Position numbers and translations under genes: made by a program. The notes under the pieces are model-generated. The model was given only the letters and a program-made list of their open reading frames with translations, had not been told where the DNA came from and made no database searches. Shown in pieces: positions 1-6,021 of a stretch of DNA of 8,489 nt (positions within the stretch are counted from its first letter, which is position 1; each line of letters begins with the position of its first letter). This DNA comes from Acidobacteriaceae bacterium (GTDB taxonomy: Bacteria > Acidobacteriota > Terriglobia > Terriglobales > Acidobacteriaceae), in contig PLBX01000561.1 in the NCBI GenBank assembly GCA_003135495.1, positions 1 through 8,489 of the forward strand, in the 5' to 3' direction.

Positions 1-275
1 TGCGTCGGTGCCGTATATAGACCGGTGCCGCTTATCGTTCCGGCAGTCGCATTGCCACCCACGACTCCATCGACCGACCACGTCACAGCCGTGTTACCTG
101 TTCCAGTAACCGTCGCTGTGAATTGTGTGGTGCCGTTCGCCCCCACCGAGACAGATGTCTGGTTCAACGTAACTTGCACTTTTGAACCATTATTATTGGA
201 TGAGGAACCAGAACCACAGCCAACCATCGCCATGGCAGTAACTATCGCAAGAATCGAAACGTAAACTTTGAACAT
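1..275 (-). CDS. Putative lipoprotein with bacterial Ig-like domain (5' part only)
   Basis: The minus strand is open from an ATG at 275-273 to the window edge, giving the first 91 residues of a longer protein. Residues 1-20 form a lipoprotein signal peptide: a basic residue at K3, a hydrophobic stretch, and a lipobox M-V-G-C with the lipidated cysteine at C20. A low-complexity Ser/Gly/Asn linker follows (SGSSSNNNGS). From about residue 34 the sequence runs VTLNQTSVSVGANGTTQFTA, then TVTGTGNTAVTWSVDG and GTISGTGLYTAP. This is the usual pattern of Big_2-like immunoglobulin domains that recur in tandem in large surface proteins of Acidobacteriota. The protein is inferred to be anchored in a membrane with Ig domains facing outward; its ligand is unknown. 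No clear Shine-Dalgarno is seen; a small hairpin sits at its place. The product beyond the edge cannot be judged. Confidence 0.85.
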   Translation of the reverse strand, partial: MFKVYVSILAIVTAMAMVGCGSGSSSNNNGSKVQVTLNQTSVSVGANGTTQFTATVTGTGNTAVTWSVDGVVGGNATAGTISGTGLYTAPT

Positions 276-294
276 AACGGCGGCCAGAGCCGTT
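276..294 (-). repeat. Small hairpin touching the lipoprotein start codon
   Basis: AACGGC (276-281) and GCCGTT (289-294) form a perfect 6-bp inverted repeat with a 7-nt loop. It directly abuts the ATG at 273-275, so on the minus-strand transcript it would fold over the ribosome-binding region. A role in limiting translation is only a possibility; a stem of this length can arise by chance. Confidence 0.35.
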
Positions 295-370
295 TAAGTA
301 GATGGCCCTCCCTGAAGAATGGTTGTCGTCCAACTAATTCCCATATGTCCAAGAGTTACATTGCCTAGTG

Positions 371-411
371 TGGGGACGGGCGCCCCCGCCCGTCCAGCCG
401 AGCACAGCTCG
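371..411. repeat. GC-rich dispersed palindrome with two hairpins
   Basis: GGACGGGCG (374-382) pairs perfectly with CGCCCGTCC (387-395) around a CCCC loop. A second stem follows at once, CGAGC (399-403) with GCTCG (407-411) around ACA. The first hairpin has a sister at 7331-7357 that shares GACGGGCG, the inverted arm CGCCCGTC and the following CA, but differs in the loop. Two related copies, one between genes and one inside a gene, point to a dispersed REP-like element rather than to a terminator. It lies between the divergently oriented lipoprotein and oxidoreductase genes. Confidence 0.7.
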
Positions 412-499
412 CCAATCCCTTCCTCCTCCACAGACTTTGCCCCACCGAAGCTAAAAGTGATTTACAGATAAGCGACGAATGCCGACGCAAACAACCGGA

Positions 500-528
500 T
501 TTACAAACATACTTCACCAACAAATGAT
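500..528 (+). promoter_or_regulatory. Possible sigma-70-type promoter for the oxidoreductase
   Basis: TTTACA (500-505, five of six matches to TTGACA) lies 17 nt before AATGAT (523-528, four of six matches to TATAAT). Transcription would start near 535 and give a leader of about 38 nt before the ATG at 573. The -10 box overlaps the tandem AT-rich repeat at 526-552, which could also supply alternative -10 boxes. This rests on consensus only. Confidence 0.3.
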
Positions 529-552
529 TCATAAATAACGATTCATAAATAA
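526..552 (+). repeat. Tandem 13-bp AT-rich direct repeat before the oxidoreductase
   Basis: GATTCATAAATAA occurs at 526-538 and again at 540-552, identical and separated by one base, so the period is 14 bp. It ends 20 nt before the oxidoreductase start codon. It may be a slippage duplication or a paired operator in the promoter or leader region. No regulator gene lies next to it. Confidence 0.7.
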
Positions 553-572
553 ATGGTAAGTTCTATCTCTGC

Positions 573-1733
573 ATGCAGCACAAATGCCACATCGCGGTAG
601 TAGGCGCCGGCGCCTTCGGCGGTTGGACCGCCCTTTACCTTCTCCGCAGCGGAGCCGAAGTCACCCTCCTCGACCCTTGGGGCCCCGGAAATTCCCGTTC
701 CTCTTCCGGAGGCGAAACCCGTGTGATTCGTGGCGCTTACGGACCCGATCAGCCCTATACAAAACTCGCAGCCCGCGCCCTCGAACTCTGGAAGGAGCAT
801 GACGCCAACTGGAATCGCAAATTCTTTTTCCCCACCGGAGTCCTATGGATGGCAGCCGGAGACGGCTCGTTCGAGCGCGGTTCACTTCCTCTGCTGAAAG
901 ACGCCGGAATCCCATTCGAGCAACTAACAACGGCTGAAATGGCCCGCCGCTGGCCACAAATCAGCTTCCAAAACGTTGCATGGGGCATCTACGAACCGCA
1001 GAGCGGATACCTGCTGGCTCGCTCCTCAGCTCAAGCCGTGGTCGATCATTTTGTGGCCGAAGGTGGCCAATATCGCCAGACGGCAGTCACTGTGGAAAAT
1101 CTCGAACGCGACCTGGAAAACGACAGTTTTAAATCGTTGCCTCTTTCCGATGGCACAACTCTACGTGCCGACCGCTACATCTTCGCCTGCGGCCCTTGGC
1201 TTGGCCAACTCTTCCCGCGCACCGTCGGCCCTCATTTTATTTCCACCAAGCAGGACATTTTTTTCTTCGGCACTCCTCAAAACGACCCGCGCTTTAACGA
1301 AGGCAACATCCCGGTCTGGGCAGACCACGGCGACCATTTTATGTACGGAATTCCTGGAAACCAGGCTCGCGGCTTCAAAGTGGCTGACGACACACGCGGT
1401 CCAGAGTTCGACCCAACCGCGGGCCAGCGTTTACTAACTCAAGATCGATTGGAAGAGGCGCGCAGTTATCTCGCTCATCGATTCCCTGGGATGAAAGACG
1501 CCCCATTGATCGAGTCCCGCGTCTGCCAATATGAAAACACAACCGATCACAATTTCATCGTCGATCGGCACCAAGGCAATTCGAACGTATGGATTGTAGG
1601 CGGCGGCTCAGGCCACGGATTTAAACACGGCCCCGCCCTTGGCGAGATGGTCGCAAATCTCCTACTCAAAGACGAAACGCCAAATCCTCTCTACCGTTTA
1701 GCACGTTTCGAATCGCAAAAAACACGCCCATAA
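573..1733 (+). CDS. FAD-dependent amine/amino-acid oxidoreductase (sarcosine oxidase/SolA-like, DAO family)
   Basis: This 386-residue protein belongs to the D-amino-acid-oxidase-type flavoprotein family and most resembles monomeric sarcosine oxidase and N-methyl-L-tryptophan oxidase, which oxidise the C-N bond of N-methyl amino acids with O2. The FAD-binding Rossmann motif is GAGAFGG at residues 11-17, followed by LLDP at 32-35. SSSGGETRVIRGAYG (43-57) matches the family's second motif. The C-terminal RVCQYENTTDHNFIVD (316-331) places C318 where MSOX Cys315 binds FAD covalently, and SGHGFK (346-351) closes the flavin site. By my alignment R50, R53, Y258, K269 and K351 match MSOX Arg49, Arg52, Tyr254, Lys265 and Lys348. 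MSOX His45 and His269 appear to be replaced (S45/G46 and D273), so the substrate may differ. The start is chosen because only five residues precede the first beta strand; no strong Shine-Dalgarno is seen. The length is normal. It appears to be transcribed alone. Confidence 0.9.
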   Translation: MQHKCHIAVVGAGAFGGWTALYLLRSGAEVTLLDPWGPGNSRSSSGGETRVIRGAYGPDQPYTKLAARALELWKEHDANWNRKFFFPTGVLWMAAGDGSFERGSLPLLKDAGIPFEQLTTAEMARRWPQISFQNVAWGIYEPQSGYLLARSSAQAVVDHFVAEGGQYRQTAVTVENLERDLENDSFKSLPLSDGTTLRADRYIFACGPWLGQLFPRTVGPHFISTKQDIFFFGTPQNDPRFNEGNIPVWADHGDHFMYGIPGNQARGFKVADDTRGPEFDPTAGQRLLTQDRLEEARSYLAHRFPGMKDAPLIESRVCQYENTTDHNFIVDRHQGNSNVWIVGGGSGHGFKHGPALGEMVANLLLKDETPNPLYRLARFESQKTRP

Positions 1734-1767
1734 ACTAACACAGCCACCAGAAGTGCTCCGATTTTCG

Positions 1768-1858
1768 AAGGGCCACCCTTTAGAGGCGTTCCGCTCTCCC
1801 CTGTGTTCCCTGTGAAACCCCCGTGCCCCTCTGTGGTAAAGATTTTTTTCACCACAGA
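1768..1858. repeat. Dispersed-repeat sequence between converging genes
   Basis: The 158-bp spacer between the oxidoreductase stop and the mrp stop holds no gene. It contains AAGGG-CCA-CCCTT (1768-1780) and a C-rich tract that, read on the minus strand, gives ACCACAGAGGGGCACGGGGG followed by a CACAGGGAACACAGG-like stretch. It also has a perfect 8-bp inverted repeat TCTGTGGT (1830-1837) / ACCACAGA (1851-1858) around a 13-nt loop rich in T. The ACCACAGAGG and AAGGGTGGCC motifs look like interspersed repeats I associate with Acidobacteriota. The hairpin could end transcription from either side, but its T-run lies in the loop, not after the stem. Confidence 0.5.
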
Positions 1859-1891
1859 AAGCAAGCTGTCAAACAGCCCCAACATCGCCAG

Positions 1892-2740
1892 CTACTGAAT
1901 CTGAATCACGGTCTCCGAACTGCCAGCCTTAATCTCCTCCACTCGCGCCGCCACCTTCCGCGCCACCGCAAACAGTGACTTCGCGTGAGGAGAATCCTCT
2001 CCCTTAAGTACCGCCGGAGATCCACCATCCCCCGACTTGCGAATCTCGGGATCCAGTTCAATACTGCCAAGATACGCGATGCCAAACTGCGCAGCCGTTT
2101 TCTCCGCCCCGCCGCGAGAGAAGATATCAATTTCGTGCTGACAGTGCGGACAGACGAAGTAACTCATATTTTCGACCATGCCCACGATGTCAACCTTCAT
2201 TTGCCGGAACATCTCGATCGCCTTGCGCGCATCCTGCAACGAAACATCGGACGGTGTCGAAACCACAATCGCGCCCGTCAGCGGCACCGTCTGAATCAGA
2301 GACAGCGCTACGTCGCCGGTTCCCGGCGGCAGGTCGATCACAAGATAATCAAGCTGCCCCCACTGCACCGATCCAATAAACTGTTTGATGATGGAATGCA
2401 GCATCGGCCCGCGCCAGATCAGCGGCTTGTCGCCAGGATTAAGAAATCCAACCGAGATCACCTTAAGCCCATGCGAATTGATCGGCGAAATCTGATTCTC
2501 GCCCATCACCTTGGGCTGTTCATTCGTGCCCAGCATCAGCGGAACATTCGGTCCGTAAACGTCGCCATCCAGCAATCCAACTTTGTTCCCCATCTTGCTG
2601 AGTGCGATGGCCAGATTAACCGCAAGCGTAGTCTTGCCGACTCCGCCCTTGCCAGAACCAACTGCGATGATGGCATTAACGCCAGGTAAAGGTTGCGGAG
2701 CGGGTTGCTGCTGCCCAGGAGAATGCGAGTGTGCGCCCAT
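1892..2740 (-). CDS. mrp: Mrp/NBP35-family iron-sulfur cluster carrier ATPase
   Basis: This 282-residue P-loop ATPase of the Mrp/ApbC/NBP35 group is known to hold a transferable [4Fe-4S] cluster at a dimer interface and deliver it to apoproteins in the cytoplasm. The deviant Walker A motif GKGGVGKT is at residues 30-37 with the signature lysine K31. LLDGDVYGPNVP (56-67) and DYLVIDLPPGTGD (131-143) are the switch and Walker B-type regions. The cluster ligands are the CPHC pair C197/C200 within ENMSYFVCPHC. The usual N-terminal DUF59 (MIP18-like) domain is missing: only a 20-residue Pro/Gln-rich leader precedes the ATPase core, and a TAG stop two codons upstream closes the frame. The ATG at 2740 is the only start before the P-loop. 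No spaced Shine-Dalgarno exists, and a perfect TATAAT lies 6 nt upstream. It follows cydB by 131 bp. Confidence 0.95.
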   Translation of the reverse strand: MGAHSHSPGQQQPAPQPLPGVNAIIAVGSGKGGVGKTTLAVNLAIALSKMGNKVGLLDGDVYGPNVPLMLGTNEQPKVMGENQISPINSHGLKVISVGFLNPGDKPLIWRGPMLHSIIKQFIGSVQWGQLDYLVIDLPPGTGDVALSLIQTVPLTGAIVVSTPSDVSLQDARKAIEMFRQMKVDIVGMVENMSYFVCPHCQHEIDIFSRGGAEKTAAQFGIAYLGSIELDPEIRKSGDGGSPAVLKGEDSPHAKSLFAVARKVAARVEEIKAGSSETVIQIQ

Positions 2741-2743
2741 CCC

Positions 2744-2845
2744 CTAATTATACGGGAGGAGAAAGGAAGCCATCAGCAGCCCAGCTATCAGCGCGGTAAT
2801 CAGCACGACGCCGTTAGCAATATGGGGTCCGGTTTTACTGAAAGC
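2744..2845 (-). other. Short hydrophobic open frame after cydB (possible small membrane peptide or remnant)
   Basis: On the minus strand a frame is open from just after a TGA (2848-2846) to a TAG at 2746-2744. Its last 20 residues, from a GTG at 2806, read VLITALIAGLLMASFLLPYN, which would form one membrane-spanning helix. The position directly after cydB is where small third subunits (CydX/CydS class) are often encoded, but I see no CydX sequence signature. There is no ATG before the helix and no Shine-Dalgarno; GTG is the only conventional start codon ahead of it. The upstream side runs straight into a 14-bp-period repeat (2837-2865), so the 5' end may have been lost. It could be a decayed small gene or a chance frame. 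Confidence 0.25.
2747..2776 (-). promoter_or_regulatory. Likely mrp promoter, predicted leaderless start
   Basis: On the minus strand TATAAT (2752-2747) is a perfect -10 box. It lies exactly 6 nt before the mrp ATG at 2740, so the predicted transcription start falls on the A of the start codon. The -35 region is poor: CTGATG at 2776-2771 with an 18-nt spacer has three of six matches. The AGGG next to the ATG is too close to serve as a spaced ribosome-binding site, which fits a leaderless mRNA. Confidence 0.45.
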
Positions 2846-2865
2846 TCACAACTGAAAGCTGAGAC
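2837..2865 (+). repeat. 14-bp-period intergenic repeat, copy 1
   Basis: ACTGAAAGCT is at 2837-2846 and again at 2851-2860, separated by CACA, and GAGAC follows at 2861-2865. The 14-bp period and sequence match repeats at 6556-6579 and 6993-7035, and AAAGCTGAGAC is identical at 2855-2865 and 7025-7035. It fills most of the gap between the cydB stop and the small hydrophobic frame. Confidence 0.65.
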
Positions 2866-2871
2866 CTGTAC

Positions 2872-3906
2872 CTAGTGCCCGCCCTCCAATTGCACCTTGC
2901 CCCGAAACATCCAATACATGAACACGAAATATCCCACCGCAAGCACCGCCGCAAATATCCACCACACCAACCCCACGCTTAATCCGTGAGCGCCCGCAGC
3001 CGAGTTATAAATCGTTAGATCGTATCGATGGTCCCGCGCCGGCAGCATCACCGGGTAAGTCGCAAACGCCGCACCCACCAGCATAAAAGTGATGTAGAGG
3101 CTGGAAGCAGCGAACGCGAGTTTTTCCTTCCCCTTAGGATTCGCCCACAGCATGATGCCAAGGCACACCACAACCACTGCCGGAATAAGTAACCCGGCTT
3201 TGTGCTGGCGATAGTTATCCATGATTTCCGGGCGAACAAAGTAAGTCGAAACCAAAGTCATAAATGTCAGAAAAAATTGTACTGGCCAGCATAGCAACGC
3301 CAAGCCCCGAGCCCGGCGCCCAAGATCCTCATCAGTTTTTAAACCAATGTAATAAGAACCGTGCGCCGCAAGTGTAACCAGCGCCATCACCCCTGTAAGC
3401 GCCGTATACCAATCCAGAATCCCGATTCGCTCTTCGAGTTTGAAACTGACCCACAGAGGCTCGAAAAAATAGCCAGTGGAGTCGAGCGGAACTCCCCGTA
3501 TCACATTGCCCAGCGCAGCGCCGAAAAATACGGCCAGCAGAATACTGGAGACGCTGAAGACCACATCAAAAAAATCTTGCCACACGGTGTTATCAATGTG
3601 AGCGCGAAACTCAATGCCGATGCCACGCAAAATGAGCAGCCAAAGCACAATCATCAACGGAAGATAAAAGCCGCTGAAGCTAGACGCGTAGATTCGAGGA
3701 AACGCAAAGTACAGTGTCCCTCCGGCCGTCAGCAGCCAGACCTCATTGCCGTCCCACACCGGTCCGATGGCGCGCAACACCCGCCGCCGCTCGTCATTAG
3801 TTTTCGCCGCAATCAAATAAATCGCGCCCGCCCCCAGATCGAAACCGTCGAGAACGGCATAGGCGGCGATCATCACCGCAACAATCCAAAACCACACGCT
3901 CGCCAT
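2872..3906 (-). CDS. cydB: Cytochrome bd-type quinol oxidase subunit II
   Basis: The 344-residue integral membrane protein is the second subunit of the bd-type terminal oxidase, which oxidises quinol and reduces O2 to water in the cytoplasmic membrane without pumping protons. Family motifs are clear: YAVLDGFDLGAG (16-27) in the first helix, GPVWDGNEVWLL (48-59), and RGIGIEFR (94-101). Several further hydrophobic helices follow, including 165-182, 204-224, 239-254, 266-284 and 309-333, giving about eight to nine in total. Its ATG begins 2 nt after the cydA stop codon (GTGTAAGAATG), so the two genes are co-transcribed and probably translationally coupled. The length is slightly below the roughly 380 residues of the E. 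coli protein and is usual for short-Q-loop oxidases. No heme ligands are expected in this subunit. Confidence 0.97.
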   Translation of the reverse strand: MASVWFWIVAVMIAAYAVLDGFDLGAGAIYLIAAKTNDERRRVLRAIGPVWDGNEVWLLTAGGTLYFAFPRIYASSFSGFYLPLMIVLWLLILRGIGIEFRAHIDNTVWQDFFDVVFSVSSILLAVFFGAALGNVIRGVPLDSTGYFFEPLWVSFKLEERIGILDWYTALTGVMALVTLAAHGSYYIGLKTDEDLGRRARGLALLCWPVQFFLTFMTLVSTYFVRPEIMDNYRQHKAGLLIPAVVVVCLGIMLWANPKGKEKLAFAASSLYITFMLVGAAFATYPVMLPARDHRYDLTIYNSAAGAHGLSVGLVWWIFAAVLAVGYFVFMYWMFRGKVQLEGGH

Positions 3907-3908
3907 TC

Positions 3909-5264
3909 TTACACTGCCTCCGCAGCGTTCAATTCAACCAGTTGATCGGAGTCCGGCCCGTGCTCGATCTCGCGCCACACCAGGAACAGTCCCAATATTC
4001 CCAGCACCATGTACATCCCCATGAATCCCAGTAGCGTGAACATCCCATTCCCCGCTGACACAAACTTCGAATAACCATCTGCAGTGCGCATCAATCCATA
4101 CACCACCCAAGGTTGCCGTCCAAGTTCCGCCGTCATCCAACCCGCCGTGTTGGCAATGTAAGGAAACGGCGCCGAGAGTAAAAGTATCCACATCATCCAC
4201 CGCGCGCTGTACAGCTTCCCACTCCAAAGCAATAGCCCGGAGAGCGCCATGATCGCTATGAAGAACGTCCCCAGCCCGACCATGATGTGATAGCTGTAAT
4301 ACAGCAGCGGAATATTACCCGGCCAATCTTGGCGCGGAAACGCATCCAGACCGCGAACATTCGCATTCCATCTGCGGTAAGTCAGCATGCTTAACATCTT
4401 CGGAACCACTATCGGGTTATCGATCTTACCTTGTTCTTCGTTAGGCTGACCTACGATGACTAATGGCGCGCCCTCCTGCCCCTGAAACAATCCCTCCATC
4501 GCCGCGAGCGTCACAGGCTGCAGATCAGTCACCAATTTACCCTGCCGGTCGCCGGTCGGAACAATCTGCAGCACACTGAATAAGCATCCGGTAATCACGC
4601 CGATCTTTATAAACACTCGCGCGTGTTCAAGGAATTTGCCGGACAGCATATAAAAAGCTCCCACCGCAGTCATGACAAAAGCGCCGGTCGTAACCGCTCC
4701 GCACATCGTATGCGCGTATTGCCATCCCGCCCACCGGTTCAGTAAGAACGCCCAGAAGCTTGCCAGTTGCAGGTTCCCATCGGCATCCGTGTAATATCCC
4801 ACCGGATGCTGCATAAACGCGTCAGTGGCAACGATGAAGTAACCCGATAACCACGAGCCCGCGAACACCGCTACCGCCGTCCACCAATGCCCCTTCGGGC
4901 TTAACCTCTTCTCTCCAAAAAGAAATAATCCAACCAGCGCCGACTCCAGAAAGAAAGCGAACATTCCCTCCATAGCTAGCGTCTGTCCGATAACTCCACC
5001 CGCATAGCGTGAAAAGTGCGACCAGTTAGTCCCGAACTGAAATTCCAGCGGAATCCCTGTAACCACACCTAACACAAAGTTGATACCGAAAATCTTCGCC
5101 CAGAATCGCGCCGCTTGGTGATAGATAGGATCATTACGCCGCAACCCAATCGTCTTCAGCACAACTATAAGTAGTGCCAGCCCCATAGTTAGTTGGGGGA
5201 ATAGATAGTGAAAGGTTGCGGTGAAAGCGAAATGGATGCGGTGAATGAGAAGTGCGCTGTCCAT
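3909..5264 (-). CDS. cydA: Cytochrome bd-type quinol oxidase subunit I, short Q-loop
   Basis: The 451-residue heme-bearing subunit of the bd-type quinol:O2 oxidoreductase. By alignment with E. coli CydA the heme ligands and proton-path residues are present: H19 (high-spin heme site) in FHYLFPQLTMG, E99 and E107 in AMEGMFAFFLES, H185 in AHTMCGA and M328 in YSYHIMVGLG, the last two being the b558 ligands. The conserved GRQPWVVYG is at 382-390. The protein is about 70 residues shorter than E. coli CydA, mainly after the Q-loop (245-320), which puts it in the short Q-loop class that includes cyanide-insensitive oxidases. In the Q-loop E257 is kept, but the position of E. coli K252 is T252 (QPVTLAAMEG). 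The start gives H19 the standard numbering; its ribosome-binding site is weak. cydB follows after 2 nt, and an acyl-CoA thioesterase gene ends 116 bp upstream. No cydC/cydD is in the window. Confidence 0.97.
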   Translation of the reverse strand: MDSALLIHRIHFAFTATFHYLFPQLTMGLALLIVVLKTIGLRRNDPIYHQAARFWAKIFGINFVLGVVTGIPLEFQFGTNWSHFSRYAGGVIGQTLAMEGMFAFFLESALVGLFLFGEKRLSPKGHWWTAVAVFAGSWLSGYFIVATDAFMQHPVGYYTDADGNLQLASFWAFLLNRWAGWQYAHTMCGAVTTGAFVMTAVGAFYMLSGKFLEHARVFIKIGVITGCLFSVLQIVPTGDRQGKLVTDLQPVTLAAMEGLFQGQEGAPLVIVGQPNEEQGKIDNPIVVPKMLSMLTYRRWNANVRGLDAFPRQDWPGNIPLLYYSYHIMVGLGTFFIAIMALSGLLLWSGKLYSARWMMWILLLSAPFPYIANTAGWMTAELGRQPWVVYGLMRTADGYSKFVSAGNGMFTLLGFMGMYMVLGILGLFLVWREIEHGPDSDQLVELNAAEAV

Positions 5265-5304
5265 AAAGATGTCTCAGTGCATTTGCTGAAGTCTTGCAGC
5301 GACG

Positions 5305-5331
5305 TGGCTTCGGCCGCGCCGCTTCAAGCCA
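5305..5331 (-). repeat. Interrupted inverted repeat in the gap before cydA
   Basis: TGGCTT (5305-5310) pairs with AAGCCA (5326-5331), and inside it CGGC (5311-5314) pairs with GCCG (5318-5321); a CTTC bulge lies on one side. It sits between the thioesterase stop and the cydA start, on the cydA leader side. No T-run follows on the minus strand, so it is at best a weak or Rho-assisted terminator or a leader structure. Confidence 0.3.
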
Positions 5332-5380
5332 ACTGAATCGGGCTCTGGCCCACGATGCGATCCACGACCAGGCATTTCTC

Positions 5381-5887
5381 CTAACATCTCTTCCTGCGTG
5401 CCGTCTCCGCGCGACGTATCTCCCGCCGCCGCGCGGCACCCTCGTAGCGCCGCTTTTCGTCTTCCGTCTCCGGAACAATCGGGACGACCGGCAATCGATT
5501 TCCTGCAATGTCCACCGCCACAAATGTCAAATAAGCGGAACTCACATGACGGCTCTCTTCCGAGCGGTAGTTCTCCACCCACACCTTTACCCCAACTTCC
5601 ATCGACGTGTGAAAGACGCGATTCACCGAAGACCGCAGAATCACAAAGTCTCCCACCCGCACCGGCACAAGAAAATCGAGATGATCAATGGAAGCCGTAA
5701 CCACGTAAGCCCGCGAGTGCCGATGCGCAGCCATAGCTCCCGCAAGGTCAATCCAGTGCATAAGCCGCCCGCCCAGAAGCGCATTCAACGGATTCGCATC
5801 GTTCGGCAAAACGATCTCCGTCATCTCCGAGATCGATTCCCGCACCGGTCGCGGACGGCTTAACTTCGACTTATCGTCATCGCTCAT
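5381..5887 (-). CDS. Hotdog-fold acyl-CoA thioesterase (YciA/BACH type)
   Basis: This 168-residue protein is inferred to hydrolyse acyl-CoA thioesters to free fatty acid and CoA in the cytoplasm. The ACOT-type hotdog signature is visible: N32 then ALLGGRLMHWIDLAGAMAA (36-54), where D47 matches the catalytic aspartate of YciA-type enzymes. The RHSRAYVVTASIDHLDFLVP stretch (56-75), VGD (78-80) and HTSMEVGVKVWVEN (93-106) follow. The last 25 residues are rich in Arg, Lys and Glu and form a charged tail typical of this group. The start codon ATG (5887-5885) has no clear Shine-Dalgarno, and the next downstream start would lose the first strand. It is on the same strand as cydA but 116 bp upstream. 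A metabolic link to the oxidase is not evident. Chain-length preference cannot be read from the sequence. Confidence 0.92.
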   Translation of the reverse strand: MSDDDKSKLSRPRPVRESISEMTEIVLPNDANPLNALLGGRLMHWIDLAGAMAAHRHSRAYVVTASIDHLDFLVPVRVGDFVILRSSVNRVFHTSMEVGVKVWVENYRSEESRHVSSAYLTFVAVDIAGNRLPVVPIVPETEDEKRRYEGAARRREIRRAETARRKRC

Positions 5888-5945
5888 AACTAATCACACA
5901 TCGATATCAATCAAACTTCATTCGCCCTTGGCACTGTTCTACTGC

Positions 5946-5974
5946 TGTCATCCCGAACGAAGTGAGGGACCTCT
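5946..5974 (+). repeat. Dispersed GTCATCC-type repeat
   Basis: The stretch starting TGTCATCCCGAACGAAGTGA and continuing with GGGACCTCT matches a short interspersed repeat, roughly GTCATCCTGAGCGAAGCGAG, that I recognise from many bacterial genomes including Acidobacteriota. It lies in the 134-bp gap between the Cys-rich hypothetical gene and the thioesterase gene. A partly similar sequence, AGATCCCTC in the opposite sense, is at 8447-8455. Confidence 0.55.
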
Positions 5975-6021
5975 ACCCCCTCCACGGCAAACTGCGTCAA
6001 AGAAGTAGAGCTCATCGCAAA

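Noticed and set aside
25..264. Plus-strand 79-codon open frame
   Set aside because: It lies opposite the lipoprotein gene, whose signal peptide, lipobox and Ig-like sequence are convincing; the plus frame is Pro/Thr/Val-rich shadow sequence.
1985..2689. Plus-strand 234-codon open frame
   Set aside because: Antisense to mrp, rich in Arg, His and Gln, no domain; a shadow of a conserved gene.
2837..2865. CRISPR-like or iteron-like array
   Set aside because: Units are only 14 bp with at most two or three copies per locus and no cas or replication gene; it does not fit either type.
2693..2875. Plus-strand 60-codon frame across the mrp-cydB gap
   Set aside because: Opposite the mrp start and promoter region and running through the 14-bp repeat; charged, compositionally mixed, no start signal.
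3361..3945. Plus-strand 194-codon open frame
   Set aside because: Antisense to cydB and the cydA end, low-quality basic sequence with no family features.
5294..5863. Plus-strand 189-codon open frame
   Set aside because: Antisense to the acyl-CoA thioesterase, whose hotdog motifs are clear; Arg/His-rich shadow.
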